Positions 9,183-17,320 of a stretch of 64,000 bases of DNA are shown piece by piece. The DNA is from Bryobacteraceae bacterium (GTDB lineage Bacteria; Acidobacteriota; Terriglobia; Bryobacterales; Bryobacteraceae), in NCBI GenBank assembly GCA_019748195.1, contig JAIEPW010000044.1:95506-159505 (forward strand). The letters run 5' to 3'. The position numbers and the translations under genes are program-made. Numbering within the stretch: position 1 is the first letter of the stretch; each line of letters opens with the position of its first letter. The notes below the pieces were generated by a model, which saw nothing but the letters and a program-made list of their open reading frames with translations, had not been told where the DNA came from and did not search any database.

Positions 9183-10071
9183 AGTCTCGGATGTAATCCT
9201 CTGGTTTGTAGATCTCGGACGCCAGCACCATCAGCGCGGCGTCCGGCGTGTAGTGGTATTGGATGCCCCACACCATGGGGGGAATGTGGACGCCGATGGT
9301 GGGCGAGTTCAGAACAATCTCCTCCCGCGTCCGCGCGTCGTCGACAATCAGACGGCATTCGCCGTGGACGCACACCAGGAACTGGTGGCACTCGCGATGC
9401 GCGTGCTCGCCCCGCACTTCCTTGGACGGCACGTTGAACACCAGAAAATAACGCTTCACCTCGAACGGCAGGTCTTGCGCCGCCGACAGGTATCCGCGCA
9501 GGTCCTGCACCAGCGGGAAGCGATGGATCGTCACGCCCTCCACCGAGCATGCGTGCCGCCCGATCGCCTCCGGCGTCCGGAACGGCTTGGCGGGCTCCGT
9601 CGAGTTGGCTCCGACATAGCCCATGATGCGCGCCGGATTTCCCGATACGATCGCGAACGCCGGCACGTTCCGCGTCACCACCGAACCCGCGCCCACTACC
9701 GCCCGCTCGCCGATGACGATCCCCGGCAGGATGGTGGCGTTCGCGCCGATGGACGCTCCCGCGCGAACCACCGTGCGCGCCAGCTCCTTCTCATGGAACC
9801 GGCTGCGTGGAAACTTGTCGTTGGTGAACGTAGCGTTGGGGCCGACAAACACGTCGTCCTCCAGCGTCACCCCGTCCCAAAGCTGAACTCCGGACTTGAT
9901 GGTGACCCGGTCTCCGATCTGGACATCGTTTTCCACGAACGTGTGATCGCAGATATTGCAGTCGCCGCCAACGCGCGCGCCCGGAAGGATGTGGGCGAAC
10001 GCCCAAATCCGCGTGCCGGGTCCCACTGTCGTGGATTCCACCACCGCTAACTCGTGTTGAAAGTGCTTCAT
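9139..10071 (-). CDS. WxcM-like fusion: hexapeptide-repeat N-acetyltransferase + dTDP-sugar 3,4-ketoisomerase
   Basis: A 310-residue fusion. Residues about 1-165 are a left-handed beta-helix acyltransferase with hexapeptide repeats (ICDHTFVENDVQIGDRVTI, PTNDKF-type loop, IVSGNPARIMGYVG). Residues about 175-310 are a cupin of the FdtA/WxcM family with the motif RGEHAHRECHQFL. Together they would isomerise dTDP-4-keto-6-deoxyglucose to the 3-keto sugar and, after transamination by the next gene, N-acetylate the 3-amino sugar. The chosen start (ATG at 10071, MKHFQHEL) follows AAAAGGTG and begins where the beta-helix begins; the frame is open 44 codons further upstream but that stretch is of low complexity. 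Confidence 0.85.
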   Translation of the reverse strand: MKHFQHELAVVESTTVGPGTRIWAFAHILPGARVGGDCNICDHTFVENDVQIGDRVTIKSGVQLWDGVTLEDDVFVGPNATFTNDKFPRSRFHEKELARTVVRAGASIGANATILPGIVIGERAVVGAGSVVTRNVPAFAIVSGNPARIMGYVGANSTEPAKPFRTPEAIGRHACSVEGVTIHRFPLVQDLRGYLSAAQDLPFEVKRYFLVFNVPSKEVRGEHAHRECHQFLVCVHGECRLIVDDARTREEIVLNSPTIGVHIPPMVWGIQYHYTPDAALMVLASEIYKPEDYIRDYGEFRSLLNGGGPR

Positions 10072-10247
10072 CACCTTTTCGGGCGCCTCGCCAGCGGAGC
10101 AGCATCCCCAGAGTAACGCCCCTCCCGGCAGCGCGGCAAGCCGCCGCTTCGGGCCGCCGCCCGCCCCTGCCCTGTCATCGGCGGATTCCCCCGCCGGCTT
10201 CACGGGAACACGACCCGCTGAGCTATCCTGGACTTTTAGGAGGAAAT

Positions 10248-11006
10248 TTGAAAGGCGTCATTCTAGCCGGAGGCACGGGAAGCCGTTTGTTCCCGCTCAC
10301 CAAGATCACCAACAAGCACCTGCTGCCGGTGTACGACAAGCCGATGATCTACTATCCTTTGCAAACACTTGTGGATGCAGGGATTCGCGACATTCTGCTG
10401 GTTACCGGCGGGCGCAACTCCGGCGACTTCCTGCGCCTGCTTGCCAACGGCAAGGAATTCGGCCTCAAGCACCTGAACTACACCTACCAGGAGGGCGAGG
10501 GCGGCATCGCCGACGCTCTCTCGCTGGCCGAGCACTTCGCCGACGGCGACAAAATCTGCGTGATTCTCGGCGACAACATCATCGAAACCAGCATCCGCGG
10601 CGCCGTGGAGGACTTCGAGAAGCAGGATCGGGGCGCCAAGATTATCCTGAAGAAGGTCTCCGACGCGGAACGGTTCGGCGTGGCCGAAATCAACGGCAGC
10701 AAGATCATCGGCATCGAGGAAAAGCCCAAAAACCCGAAATCCGATTACGCGGTCATCGGCATCTACCTTTACGACGCCACCGTCTTCGACAAGGTGAAGG
10801 CGCTGGTGCCCTCCAAGCGCGGCGAACTCGAGATCACCGACGTCAACAACGCCTATATCAAGGAAGGCACCATGTCCTTCAACTACCTGGACGGTTGGTG
10901 GACTGACGCCGGCACCTTCGAGTCCCTGCTGCGCGCCACCAACCTCGTCGCTTCCACCCGCGGCGTCATCGGCGCGGTCCCGGACGTGCTGGTCACGGGA
11001 GCCTAA
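10248..11006 (+). CDS. rmlA: Glucose-1-phosphate thymidylyltransferase (RmlA type, short form)
   Basis: A 252-residue nucleotidyltransferase. It has the signature GVILAGGTGSRLFPLTKITNK at the N-terminus, then LLPVYDKPMIYYPL, VILGDNIIE and NYLDGWWTDAGTFESLL. It joins dTTP and glucose-1-phosphate to dTDP-glucose, the first step for all the dTDP-amino sugars inferred in this locus. It is about 40 residues shorter than E. coli RmlA and lacks its C-terminal helices, a variant common in other bacteria and archaea. The start is TTG at 10248 behind a very good AGGAGG (10238-10244); no ATG lies near. It is divergent from the aminotransferase operon. RmlB is not in the window. Confidence 0.88.
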   Translation: MKGVILAGGTGSRLFPLTKITNKHLLPVYDKPMIYYPLQTLVDAGIRDILLVTGGRNSGDFLRLLANGKEFGLKHLNYTYQEGEGGIADALSLAEHFADGDKICVILGDNIIETSIRGAVEDFEKQDRGAKIILKKVSDAERFGVAEINGSKIIGIEEKPKNPKSDYAVIGIYLYDATVFDKVKALVPSKRGELEITDVNNAYIKEGTMSFNYLDGWWTDAGTFESLLRATNLVASTRGVIGAVPDVLVTGA

Positions 11007-11026
11007 GCCGCGCCCGCCGGCTCGCA

Positions 11027-12007
11027 ATGCTGATCGTCTCGAATTTCCGCAACTTCCCCGAAACGTGGCGGAGTTCGACGGGACGCGAGGGACGCAGCGT
11101 GCAGGCATACACCTGGCGCGAGTTCCTGCGCCACGGGGAAGCCTCCGACAGCATTTACGTGGTCAACTGCCACCCGCGCCTGACCGAGGAGATCGCGGCC
11201 GCGTCCCTTCTGCCCGGCGCGCCGGCGCGCCCCCTGGTCGCCGTGGACCTCGTCCTCCGCACCCCCCAAGGACTCGCCGAGCGCCTGAAGTGGATCGCGC
11301 GGCGCTTCCTGTTGTCCCGCGTGGACCTCTTCATTCACTACTTCCGCGACCTGGAGGGTTACCGCAAAACCTTCGGCATCGGACCGGAGCGCAGCGTCTT
11401 CGTTCCCTTCAAGTCCAATCTCAGCGACCGCTTCGACCTCAAGCCGGACCCCGGCGGCGAATACGTGCTCTGCTTCGGGCGCTCCCTGCGCGACTTCGAC
11501 ACCTTCTTCGCCGCCATGGAACTGGTTCCGTATCCGGGCGCGATCGCCAGGCCGGATGTCGCCGAGTTGCGGCGGCATTTGGCGCGATTCTCGCGCTCCC
11601 TGGACGCGCTCCCGTCCAATGTGCGCCAGTTGGAGGACGACGGAAGCGAGGACGCGCAGATTCGAATCCTGGGGCGCGCCAGGGTGGTGGCGCTGCCGGT
11701 GATCCGCGGCAGCATGGTCGCGTCCGGCATCAGCACCTGCCTGAACGCGATGCGGCTGGGCAAGTGCGTGATCGGAACCGAGGGGCCGGGGATGACGGAT
11801 GTGTTCGAGAACGGCGAGGTGGTCACCGTGCCTCCGGAGGACCCTCCTGCGTTGGCGGCGGCGATCCGCCGCGTCTGGGAAGACACGGAACTTCGGAACC
11901 GCGTGGCCGCCGCCGGTCTCGAGTACTCCATTCGCGCCGGAGGCGAACAGGCGCTCTACCAACGCATTGTCGATCGTGTCTCGGAGTGGGCTGAAAAGCG
12001 TATTTAG
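11027..12007 (+). CDS. Glycosyltransferase, GT-B fold (group 1/GT4-like)
   Basis: A 326-residue protein lying 20 bases behind rmlA on the same strand. The C-terminal half has GT-B features: VALPVIRGSMVASGISTCLNAMRLGKCVIGT, where the glycine-rich loop and conserved acidic/serine positions bind the nucleotide sugar, then ENGEVVTVPPEDPPALAAAI. No signal or membrane segment is visible. It is probably a cytoplasmic glycosyltransferase acting on the lipid-linked oligosaccharide; donor and acceptor are unknown. The stop overlaps by four bases the stop of the convergent membrane protein gene. Confidence 0.75.
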   Translation: MLIVSNFRNFPETWRSSTGREGRSVQAYTWREFLRHGEASDSIYVVNCHPRLTEEIAAASLLPGAPARPLVAVDLVLRTPQGLAERLKWIARRFLLSRVDLFIHYFRDLEGYRKTFGIGPERSVFVPFKSNLSDRFDLKPDPGGEYVLCFGRSLRDFDTFFAAMELVPYPGAIARPDVAELRRHLARFSRSLDALPSNVRQLEDDGSEDAQIRILGRARVVALPVIRGSMVASGISTCLNAMRLGKCVIGTEGPGMTDVFENGEVVTVPPEDPPALAAAIRRVWEDTELRNRVAAAGLEYSIRAGGEQALYQRIVDRVSEWAEKRI

Positions 12008-13494
12008 TTGGACTTGGCGCCGGTGACCGCGTCCGTCACCTTCCCGTCCGTGGTCACCCAGAAGCACACGCCTGGGCGATCGCAATCGCGCAGCTCCTCC
12101 GGCTGGACCATGGTGGCCTTGATCCGCGTGTTCCCCGTGGCGGTCTGCAGCGCCAGCCCCAGCGTAGGCCCGTTGTCGATCGCGCCGATGCCGCGCACGT
12201 TGTACAGGCCGTAGCGGGGCGGGAGCGGATCGCCCGGCGGCGGTGAGACGCGGATGTTCCACTCGCCCGTCCGCCATTGGTCCAGGGGGAACTGCGCGAA
12301 GATGGACTCCGCGATGTCGCCGCACCGCGCGATGTTGCCGTTGCGAACGAAGGTGGCGCTGGCGAAGGAGATCGCCAGCACCGCGACCATCGCGCCGTAC
12401 CAGCGCGCCGAAGGCAACAATCGCCACAACACGGCGGCGAGAATCACGCAGTACAACCCCACCGGCAGGTACAGGTAGGTCTCCGAGATCTTGGGCGTGA
12501 ACACCAGGAACGGCGTCAACGTGAACACCACGGTGAGGGCAAAAAATGCCAAATACCACCACTCTGTCTGCTTCACGCGCGCGCGGAATCCGGGAGTGCG
12601 ATAGGCCAGCCAGATCAGCCCGGCAGCGGCCAGAAGCATGATCGGGACGGCCAGCAGCAATCCGGGGCTGAAGCGGATCTCGCTCGGCAGCGGCGTCCCG
12701 AACAGCCGGTTCGCCAGCAGCGAATCGAAGGGAAGCAGCATCGCGCCGGCGTAGATGGTCAGGTTCTTCACCACCTCCACCGGCGTCACCACCGGCGGCG
12801 GAATCGCGACGAACAGTTGCCTTACGATCCACAACGCCAGGATGCAGACCGCCGTCGCGCCCACCAGGATTCGCGGCAGCGCCTTCGGAATCGGCCGGCC
12901 CTGCCACCACCACAGAATCAAAAAGACGTACAGAAAACCGAAGACGACGATGATCGCCTCGTAGATGAAGAGGTTCACGAAGACGGTGACCAGGGATAAG
13001 CCCAGCCACCGCTTCCAGTGGCGCTGGTCGTACAGAGCCAGCAGGAACAGAAAGAACGATGCCATCAGCAATCCGTAGGTCGGCGAGATGCTCCACATCG
13101 CGCCGTTCACCGCCTGATTCGCCAGGGGATGCAGTCCATAGAGCAATGCCGCCCCGGCGGCGAGCGGCGCGCTCTGGAAGATCAGGAACGCGCTGCCGTA
13201 CAAGGACGCCACCGTGACCAGGTGAAAACCCAGGTTGCGAATCCGGAATGCCACCGGGCTTCCCCCGCCCGCCTGCCAGAAGCCCCAGATCAGCACCCGC
13301 TCAAACGGCCGGTACTTGGGCGTGTTGAAGTGCGTCGTGGTGAACATGCGGCTGGGTTCTTGCGTGTCCTCGAACGCCGCGCGATGGGCGTCCGCGTAGT
13401 CGTCGAAGCTGCAGAAGTGGGCCGGCGTCACGCGCAGGTACACGGCGCTTACCGCAAGCGCGATCACCAGTATGCGGAGCAGATGCTGCTTCAT
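12004..13494 (-). CDS. Polytopic membrane protein of unknown function (putative GT-C-like), high-GC homologue
   Basis: About 496 residues with ten or more hydrophobic helices and a soluble C-terminal domain of about 110 residues. I cannot assign a family. It is clearly homologous along its length to the protein at 17321-18823: both have FDDY/YDDF-x-HRA-x-F near the N-terminus, THF-x-T-x-KYRP, FRIRNLGFHL, GLHPLANQ, LLPFDSLLANRLFGTPLP, SETYLYLP and LDQWRTGEWNIR. The conserved acidic pair in the first loop and the many helices resemble GT-C glycosyltransferases such as the dolichyl-P-mannose-dependent enzymes, but that is inference. The ATG at 13494 is chosen because it lines up with the homologue's start. 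Confidence 0.8.
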   Translation of the reverse strand: MKQHLLRILVIALAVSAVYLRVTPAHFCSFDDYADAHRAAFEDTQEPSRMFTTTHFNTPKYRPFERVLIWGFWQAGGGSPVAFRIRNLGFHLVTVASLYGSAFLIFQSAPLAAGAALLYGLHPLANQAVNGAMWSISPTYGLLMASFFLFLLALYDQRHWKRWLGLSLVTVFVNLFIYEAIIVVFGFLYVFLILWWWQGRPIPKALPRILVGATAVCILALWIVRQLFVAIPPPVVTPVEVVKNLTIYAGAMLLPFDSLLANRLFGTPLPSEIRFSPGLLLAVPIMLLAAAGLIWLAYRTPGFRARVKQTEWWYLAFFALTVVFTLTPFLVFTPKISETYLYLPVGLYCVILAAVLWRLLPSARWYGAMVAVLAISFASATFVRNGNIARCGDIAESIFAQFPLDQWRTGEWNIRVSPPPGDPLPPRYGLYNVRGIGAIDNGPTLGLALQTATGNTRIKATMVQPEELRDCDRPGVCFWVTTDGKVTDAVTGAKSN

Positions 13495-13622
13495 GTGGCT
13501 CAAAAGAGGCGGAGCAGAGATTCTCACCAACCAGGGTCGCCCATCAGCGACTTTCGTGATGCTGACTCTCCAGTCCGTGCAGGCGTTTCACTGCTGGTAA
13601 CGTCACCAACAGGATGTCCCAC

Positions 13623-14426
13623 TTATGTCCGACCGACGACCAAGATCGAAGTCCCCGGTCTTAATCTACGGCGTCGTCGAATTGCGAGTTCCTCCGCCCG
13701 AACGGCGAGGTCCAGAATCGCGTTGACGGCCGGATTCAACTTGAGCTCATTGGTCACCAACTCCGACTTCTGTTCCTCCGAGAGCCGCCTCCGGTCGATC
13801 CAAGATCGTCGAAGCCTAACGAGTGGATACGCTGCACACATAAACTCAGTCGCATATTCGACTCGGAAGGCCGCTTCAGTACACTTCCTCACGAGATCGT
13901 CCACTTCATAACGTCGACAGTGGTGCGAAGCTTCGTCAAAGTAGCTCCACAGATGTTGATGAGCAGGGACTGTCAACAGCAGAGATCCCCCGGGGAGAGT
14001 TGCGCCACGGATCATTCTCAAAGCCGCCATGTCATCGGGGATGTGTTCCAGAGTGTCGAACAGACCGACAAGGTCAAAGCCTGTTCGGAAGGGAAAACTC
14101 GCCATGTCAGCGCGGACTAGGTGCGTCACGCCCCGTCTACGGGCTGCCTGGAGTCCTTCCGCGAACAGGTCCACTCCGACTACGAAGGCTCCCGGGCAGG
14201 CTAACTGAAGAGCTCTCGTCACATTACCGTTTCCGCACCCGACCTCGAGCACTCGCGCCGGACGACCTATTTGCTGCAGCAAGCTAGTCGCTACCGAACT
14301 GATGATGCGGTTGCGGGAACGAAACCAGAAGTGTCGGTCTTCCGCGTTGGCTAACTCCTCGTAAAAATTCGGGTCGTAACCACCCAGAGGTTCAGGCCGG
14401 TCCGCACGTAAAGGAAGTGACGGCAT
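13623..14426 (-). CDS. Class I SAM-dependent methyltransferase
   Basis: A protein of about 267 residues with the SAM-binding motif VLEVGCGNGNVTRAL near residue 63, followed by VVGVDLFAEGLQAA, the loop FDLVGLFDTLEHIPDD and GGSLLLTVPAHQHLWSYFD, typical of Methyltransf_23/UbiG-like enzymes found in polysaccharide loci. The target is probably a sugar hydroxyl or the lipid-linked glycan. ATG at 14426 was chosen; a GTG at 14438 is possible. Either overlaps the WecE end by 35-47 bases, so the genes are co-translated. It belongs to the low-GC island. Confidence 0.8.
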   Translation of the reverse strand: MPSLPLRADRPEPLGGYDPNFYEELANAEDRHFWFRSRNRIISSVATSLLQQIGRPARVLEVGCGNGNVTRALQLACPGAFVVGVDLFAEGLQAARRRGVTHLVRADMASFPFRTGFDLVGLFDTLEHIPDDMAALRMIRGATLPGGSLLLTVPAHQHLWSYFDEASHHCRRYEVDDLVRKCTEAAFRVEYATEFMCAAYPLVRLRRSWIDRRRLSEEQKSELVTNELKLNPAVNAILDLAVRAEELAIRRRRRLRPGTSILVVGRT

Positions 14427-15537
14427 CGATGACTTCACTTTGCTCTCCCTCAGTCAGGTCATTGTAGAAGGGTAATCGCAGCAGACGGTTTGCTACCGAC
14501 TCGGTTACTGGACATTGACCTTCAACCCCACCCAGCTTGCGGCCCATCTCTGAAACGTTGAGAGGCAGGTAATGAAAGACTGCGAGGATGCCCCTGTTTC
14601 TAAGTGATTCGATCAAACCCTGCCTGTCGGTCAGGGAAGGCATGACCAGGTAGAACATGTGATAGGACTGCATGCAATGGTCCGGCACAAAGGGCAATTG
14701 AACCCCCTGCTGCATTGCCCAAGGCATGAGCTCGCGCAAATAGTTGTCCCATAACGCACGGCGCTTCTTCTGAATAGTTGTCCATTCTTCGAGCTGTGCG
14801 TAAAGGTAGGCAGCAAGGATGTCCGATGGTAGGAAGCTCGATCCAACGTCAACCCACGTGTACTTATCCACCTGTCCTCGATAGAAGCGACTCCGATTGG
14901 TGCCCTTCTCGCGCAGAATTTCGGCTCGCTCGATGTACGTTGGGTCATTAATGATCAACGCTCCACCTTCCCCGCACGTGAGGTTTTTTGTCTCGTGGAA
15001 GCTCTGGGTCGCCATGCCTCCTAACGTGCCCAGTAGGCGGCCTCTATAGCGCCCGAACAAGCCGTGTGCGTTGTCCTCCACCACGCTGGCTCCGACGCGA
15101 GCTGCCACGCCGCAGATTGCGTCCATCTCACAAGCGACTCCTGCGTAGTGGACCGGTATAATCGCCCGCGTTCGCTCGCTGATAAGATCCGGCAGCAATT
15201 GCTCGTCCACATTCAGAGTGTCGGGTCGGACGTCCGCAAAGATTGGCTGCGCGCCACGCAGAACAAACGCGTTGACAGTGGACACGAAAGTAAAAGCTGG
15301 AACGATCACTTCATCACCAGGTCGTATGTCGAGGAGCAGCGCGCTCATCTCCAGCGCATGTGTGCAGGATGTTGTAAGCAGTGCGCGAGGAACCGCCAAC
15401 GTCTTTTGCAAAAACTCATGGCATTGACGCGTGAACGATCCGTCACCAGCAGTGTGACCGCGGAGGATTGCTTCCGCAACGTATAGCAATTCCTTGCCAC
15501 ACAGGGATGGCTTGTTGAACGGTATTCGATAACTCAA
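14392..15537 (-). CDS. wecE: dTDP-4-amino-4,6-dideoxygalactose transaminase (WecE/RffA type)
   Basis: A 381-residue PLP aminotransferase. It keeps the hallmarks of enterobacterial WecE: IPFNKPSLCGKELLYV at the start, SCTHALEMSALLLDIRPGDE, PVHYAGVACEMD, SFHETKNLTCGEGG (Schiff-base Lys184) and REKGTNRSRFYRGQVDKYTW. This goes beyond general DegT similarity. It would convert dTDP-4-keto-6-deoxyglucose and glutamate to dTDP-4-amino-4,6-dideoxygalactose. The TTG at 15537 is chosen as the start: it overlaps the WecD stop as TTGA, stands behind GGAGG, and puts IPFNKP at the N-terminus as in the family. An ATG at 15576 is the alternative. Part of the low-GC island. Confidence 0.88.
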   Translation of the reverse strand: MSYRIPFNKPSLCGKELLYVAEAILRGHTAGDGSFTRQCHEFLQKTLAVPRALLTTSCTHALEMSALLLDIRPGDEVIVPAFTFVSTVNAFVLRGAQPIFADVRPDTLNVDEQLLPDLISERTRAIIPVHYAGVACEMDAICGVAARVGASVVEDNAHGLFGRYRGRLLGTLGGMATQSFHETKNLTCGEGGALIINDPTYIERAEILREKGTNRSRFYRGQVDKYTWVDVGSSFLPSDILAAYLYAQLEEWTTIQKKRRALWDNYLRELMPWAMQQGVQLPFVPDHCMQSYHMFYLVMPSLTDRQGLIESLRNRGILAVFHYLPLNVSEMGRKLGGVEGQCPVTESVANRLLRLPFYNDLTEGEQSEVIDAVTSFTCGPA

Positions 15538-16265
15538 CTTGAACGGTCCTCCAGACCGAACCACTTGTGATACCAAAGCTCCACAGACTTAGGGATGAAG
15601 CCCGCTTTCAGGTAGAGGCGCTGTGCATCCAAGTTCCTTCCTTGCGTGACGACTTCAATTTGAGAGCATGAGTGTGAAGCGAAGTAAGACAACGCATGCT
15701 GAACAAGACCACGAGCTATGCCCTGGCCACGCGCTTTTTTGTCAACCGCCAGAAGACCAATGCGGGCTCCTCTAGAATCAACATGACAACTGATGTATCC
15801 TGCCGCCTTGCTCCTCACCTCAGCCACGAAGACTATCTGGGCAAAATCGGACGTGACGCTCCGCTCGATCCATGTCTCATACAGGTTGTCGCAAAGCTCC
15901 CGTGGAAATCCGGGGTCGTGATAGAACCGAGAGTCGGTATGGCTGACGGCCGCGATCCGCTTGAGAGCTGAGACATCCTCGCCCGTCGCAACTCGGATCT
16001 CAACAGGTTGAGCAGTGCCGGGTTCGGCTGGGCGCGCTAAAGTAATCCGAATGTCCGCCAGGTGCCCGCCCTCCAGCTCTGCCGCTCTGACGGTCGAAGA
16101 AGCGGCAGCGTCGACTAACAAGTACAAGCAGCGTATCGAATTCTCCTCGCACCACGATACTATCTGGCGAATCTCCTCTGGGCTGCCCGAGCTACAACTG
16201 GCTTGAGCCGTCGCGAATCCGAAGAAGTTGCTGTCCCAATCAAGCTTACGAACCGAAGGTGTCAT
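15534..16265 (-). CDS. wecD: dTDP-fucosamine N-acetyltransferase (WecD/RffC type, GNAT)
   Basis: A 243-residue two-part GNAT. The N-terminal half begins VRKLDWDSNFFGFATA, matching the WDS-x-FFG opening of WecD. The C-terminal half carries the acetyl-CoA motif LLAVDKKARGQGIARGLVQHAL and ends with NLDAQRLYLKAGF. With WecE next to it, the natural role is acetylation of dTDP-4-amino-4,6-dideoxygalactose to dTDP-Fuc4NAc. ATG at 16265 follows GGAGG at a spacing of 7. It overlaps the upstream glycosyltransferase by 20 bases and WecE by 4, a tight operon in the low-GC island. Confidence 0.85.
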   Translation of the reverse strand: MTPSVRKLDWDSNFFGFATAQASCSSGSPEEIRQIVSWCEENSIRCLYLLVDAAASSTVRAAELEGGHLADIRITLARPAEPGTAQPVEIRVATGEDVSALKRIAAVSHTDSRFYHDPGFPRELCDNLYETWIERSVTSDFAQIVFVAEVRSKAAGYISCHVDSRGARIGLLAVDKKARGQGIARGLVQHALSYFASHSCSQIEVVTQGRNLDAQRLYLKAGFIPKSVELWYHKWFGLEDRSS

Positions 16266-17220
16266 TGGAATCCTCCGTGTAGCGGAGCGTAGTGTAGCTC
16301 GGGCGGTCCATGAGGCGGAAATGCATCCTGGCCAGGTACTCGCCGATAATACCCAAAGAGAATAACTGGACTCCAGAGAACATGACGACTATCGATGCAA
16401 GGAACGGGAATCCTGGAACACTACCTCCCGACAGCCAATAACGTCCAAGGACGTAAACCAGAAGGATCCCCCCCAAGAATGCAAAGGTGAACCCCAACAG
16501 TGACGCTATCTGGAGAGGGAGCGTTGAAAAGCCCGTCATCATATTCATCGCGTGAGCTACCAGCTTTTTCAAGGTGTAGTTCGTTTGCCCCAGAGTTCGC
16601 GCTGGGTTCGATACTGGGGTTGCGGCGAAGCGACTGGTCCCCCAACCCAGCAGCACGTCGATAGAAACGAATGCGCCGCGGTAATCAGCAAAAGCATCGC
16701 GAAGATGTGTCCGGAAAACGCGATAACTGCTTATTCGGGAGGCGACCTCGATATCCATGACGTGCCGGAAGGCGGTCTTGGTCACCCGGCTCGCCAAGTT
16801 GCGCAGCAGGCCGTGAGTCTCCTTCTCTGGGAAGCCATACACGACATCGTAGCCAGAGCGAAAAACGTGCAGAAGCTTCGCAAGCTCTTCGGGCGGGTTC
16901 TGTAGATCATCGTCCAGGGTGACGGTAGTGTCGAACCTAGCTGCGCGGATCCCGCAGAGAAGAGCATTATGCTGTCCGTAATTCCGAGTCAGATGTATCG
17001 TCCGCGCCCACGTAAGTGTTCGGCTCAAGCGCCTCAGAACCTCGCCAGAATTATCACGACTCGCATCATTGACCAGGATTACTTCGAACTTCTGTGTCAG
17101 GGTCGGAAGAACAATCCCAAGTCTCTCCAGAAGCAGGGGTATAGTGTGCTCGGAATTGTACACGGGAACCACGACACTAATGCCACAAGGTATAACTTCA
17201 CGATCTGAGCTGGAAATCAC
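16246..17220 (-). CDS. Glycosyltransferase family 2 with C-terminal membrane helices (ArnC/GtrB type)
   Basis: A 324-residue enzyme: GT2 domain ISVVVPVYNSEHTIP, VILVNDASRDNS, TVTLDDDLQNPPEELAKL (the DDD donor site), followed by two C-terminal hydrophobic helices and a short basic tail. This is the arrangement of undecaprenyl-phosphate 4-amino-4-deoxy-arabinose/glucose transferases. Being directly upstream of wecD-wecE, it may load the Fuc4NAc-type sugar, or another, onto undecaprenyl phosphate. It resembles the enzyme at 7079-8059 in layout but differs strongly in base composition. Part of the low-GC island. Confidence 0.87.
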   Translation of the reverse strand: MISSSDREVIPCGISVVVPVYNSEHTIPLLLERLGIVLPTLTQKFEVILVNDASRDNSGEVLRRLSRTLTWARTIHLTRNYGQHNALLCGIRAARFDTTVTLDDDLQNPPEELAKLLHVFRSGYDVVYGFPEKETHGLLRNLASRVTKTAFRHVMDIEVASRISSYRVFRTHLRDAFADYRGAFVSIDVLLGWGTSRFAATPVSNPARTLGQTNYTLKKLVAHAMNMMTGFSTLPLQIASLLGFTFAFLGGILLVYVLGRYWLSGGSVPGFPFLASIVVMFSGVQLFSLGIIGEYLARMHFRLMDRPSYTTLRYTEDSNDTFGS

Positions 17221-17320
17221 ACTTTTACCTCTTCAAGAGAGAAAACCAATCATTGTAGAACCGAAAAGTGTTGCACTATCCCCGAAGCAGCACGAGCCGC
17301 ACACTACCTCGGATTTGCCG

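Noticed and set aside
11003..13096. Long minus-strand frame spanning the glycosyltransferase and membrane-protein genes
   Set aside because: It crosses the ends of two real genes in a wrong frame and codes for low-complexity Arg-rich sequence.
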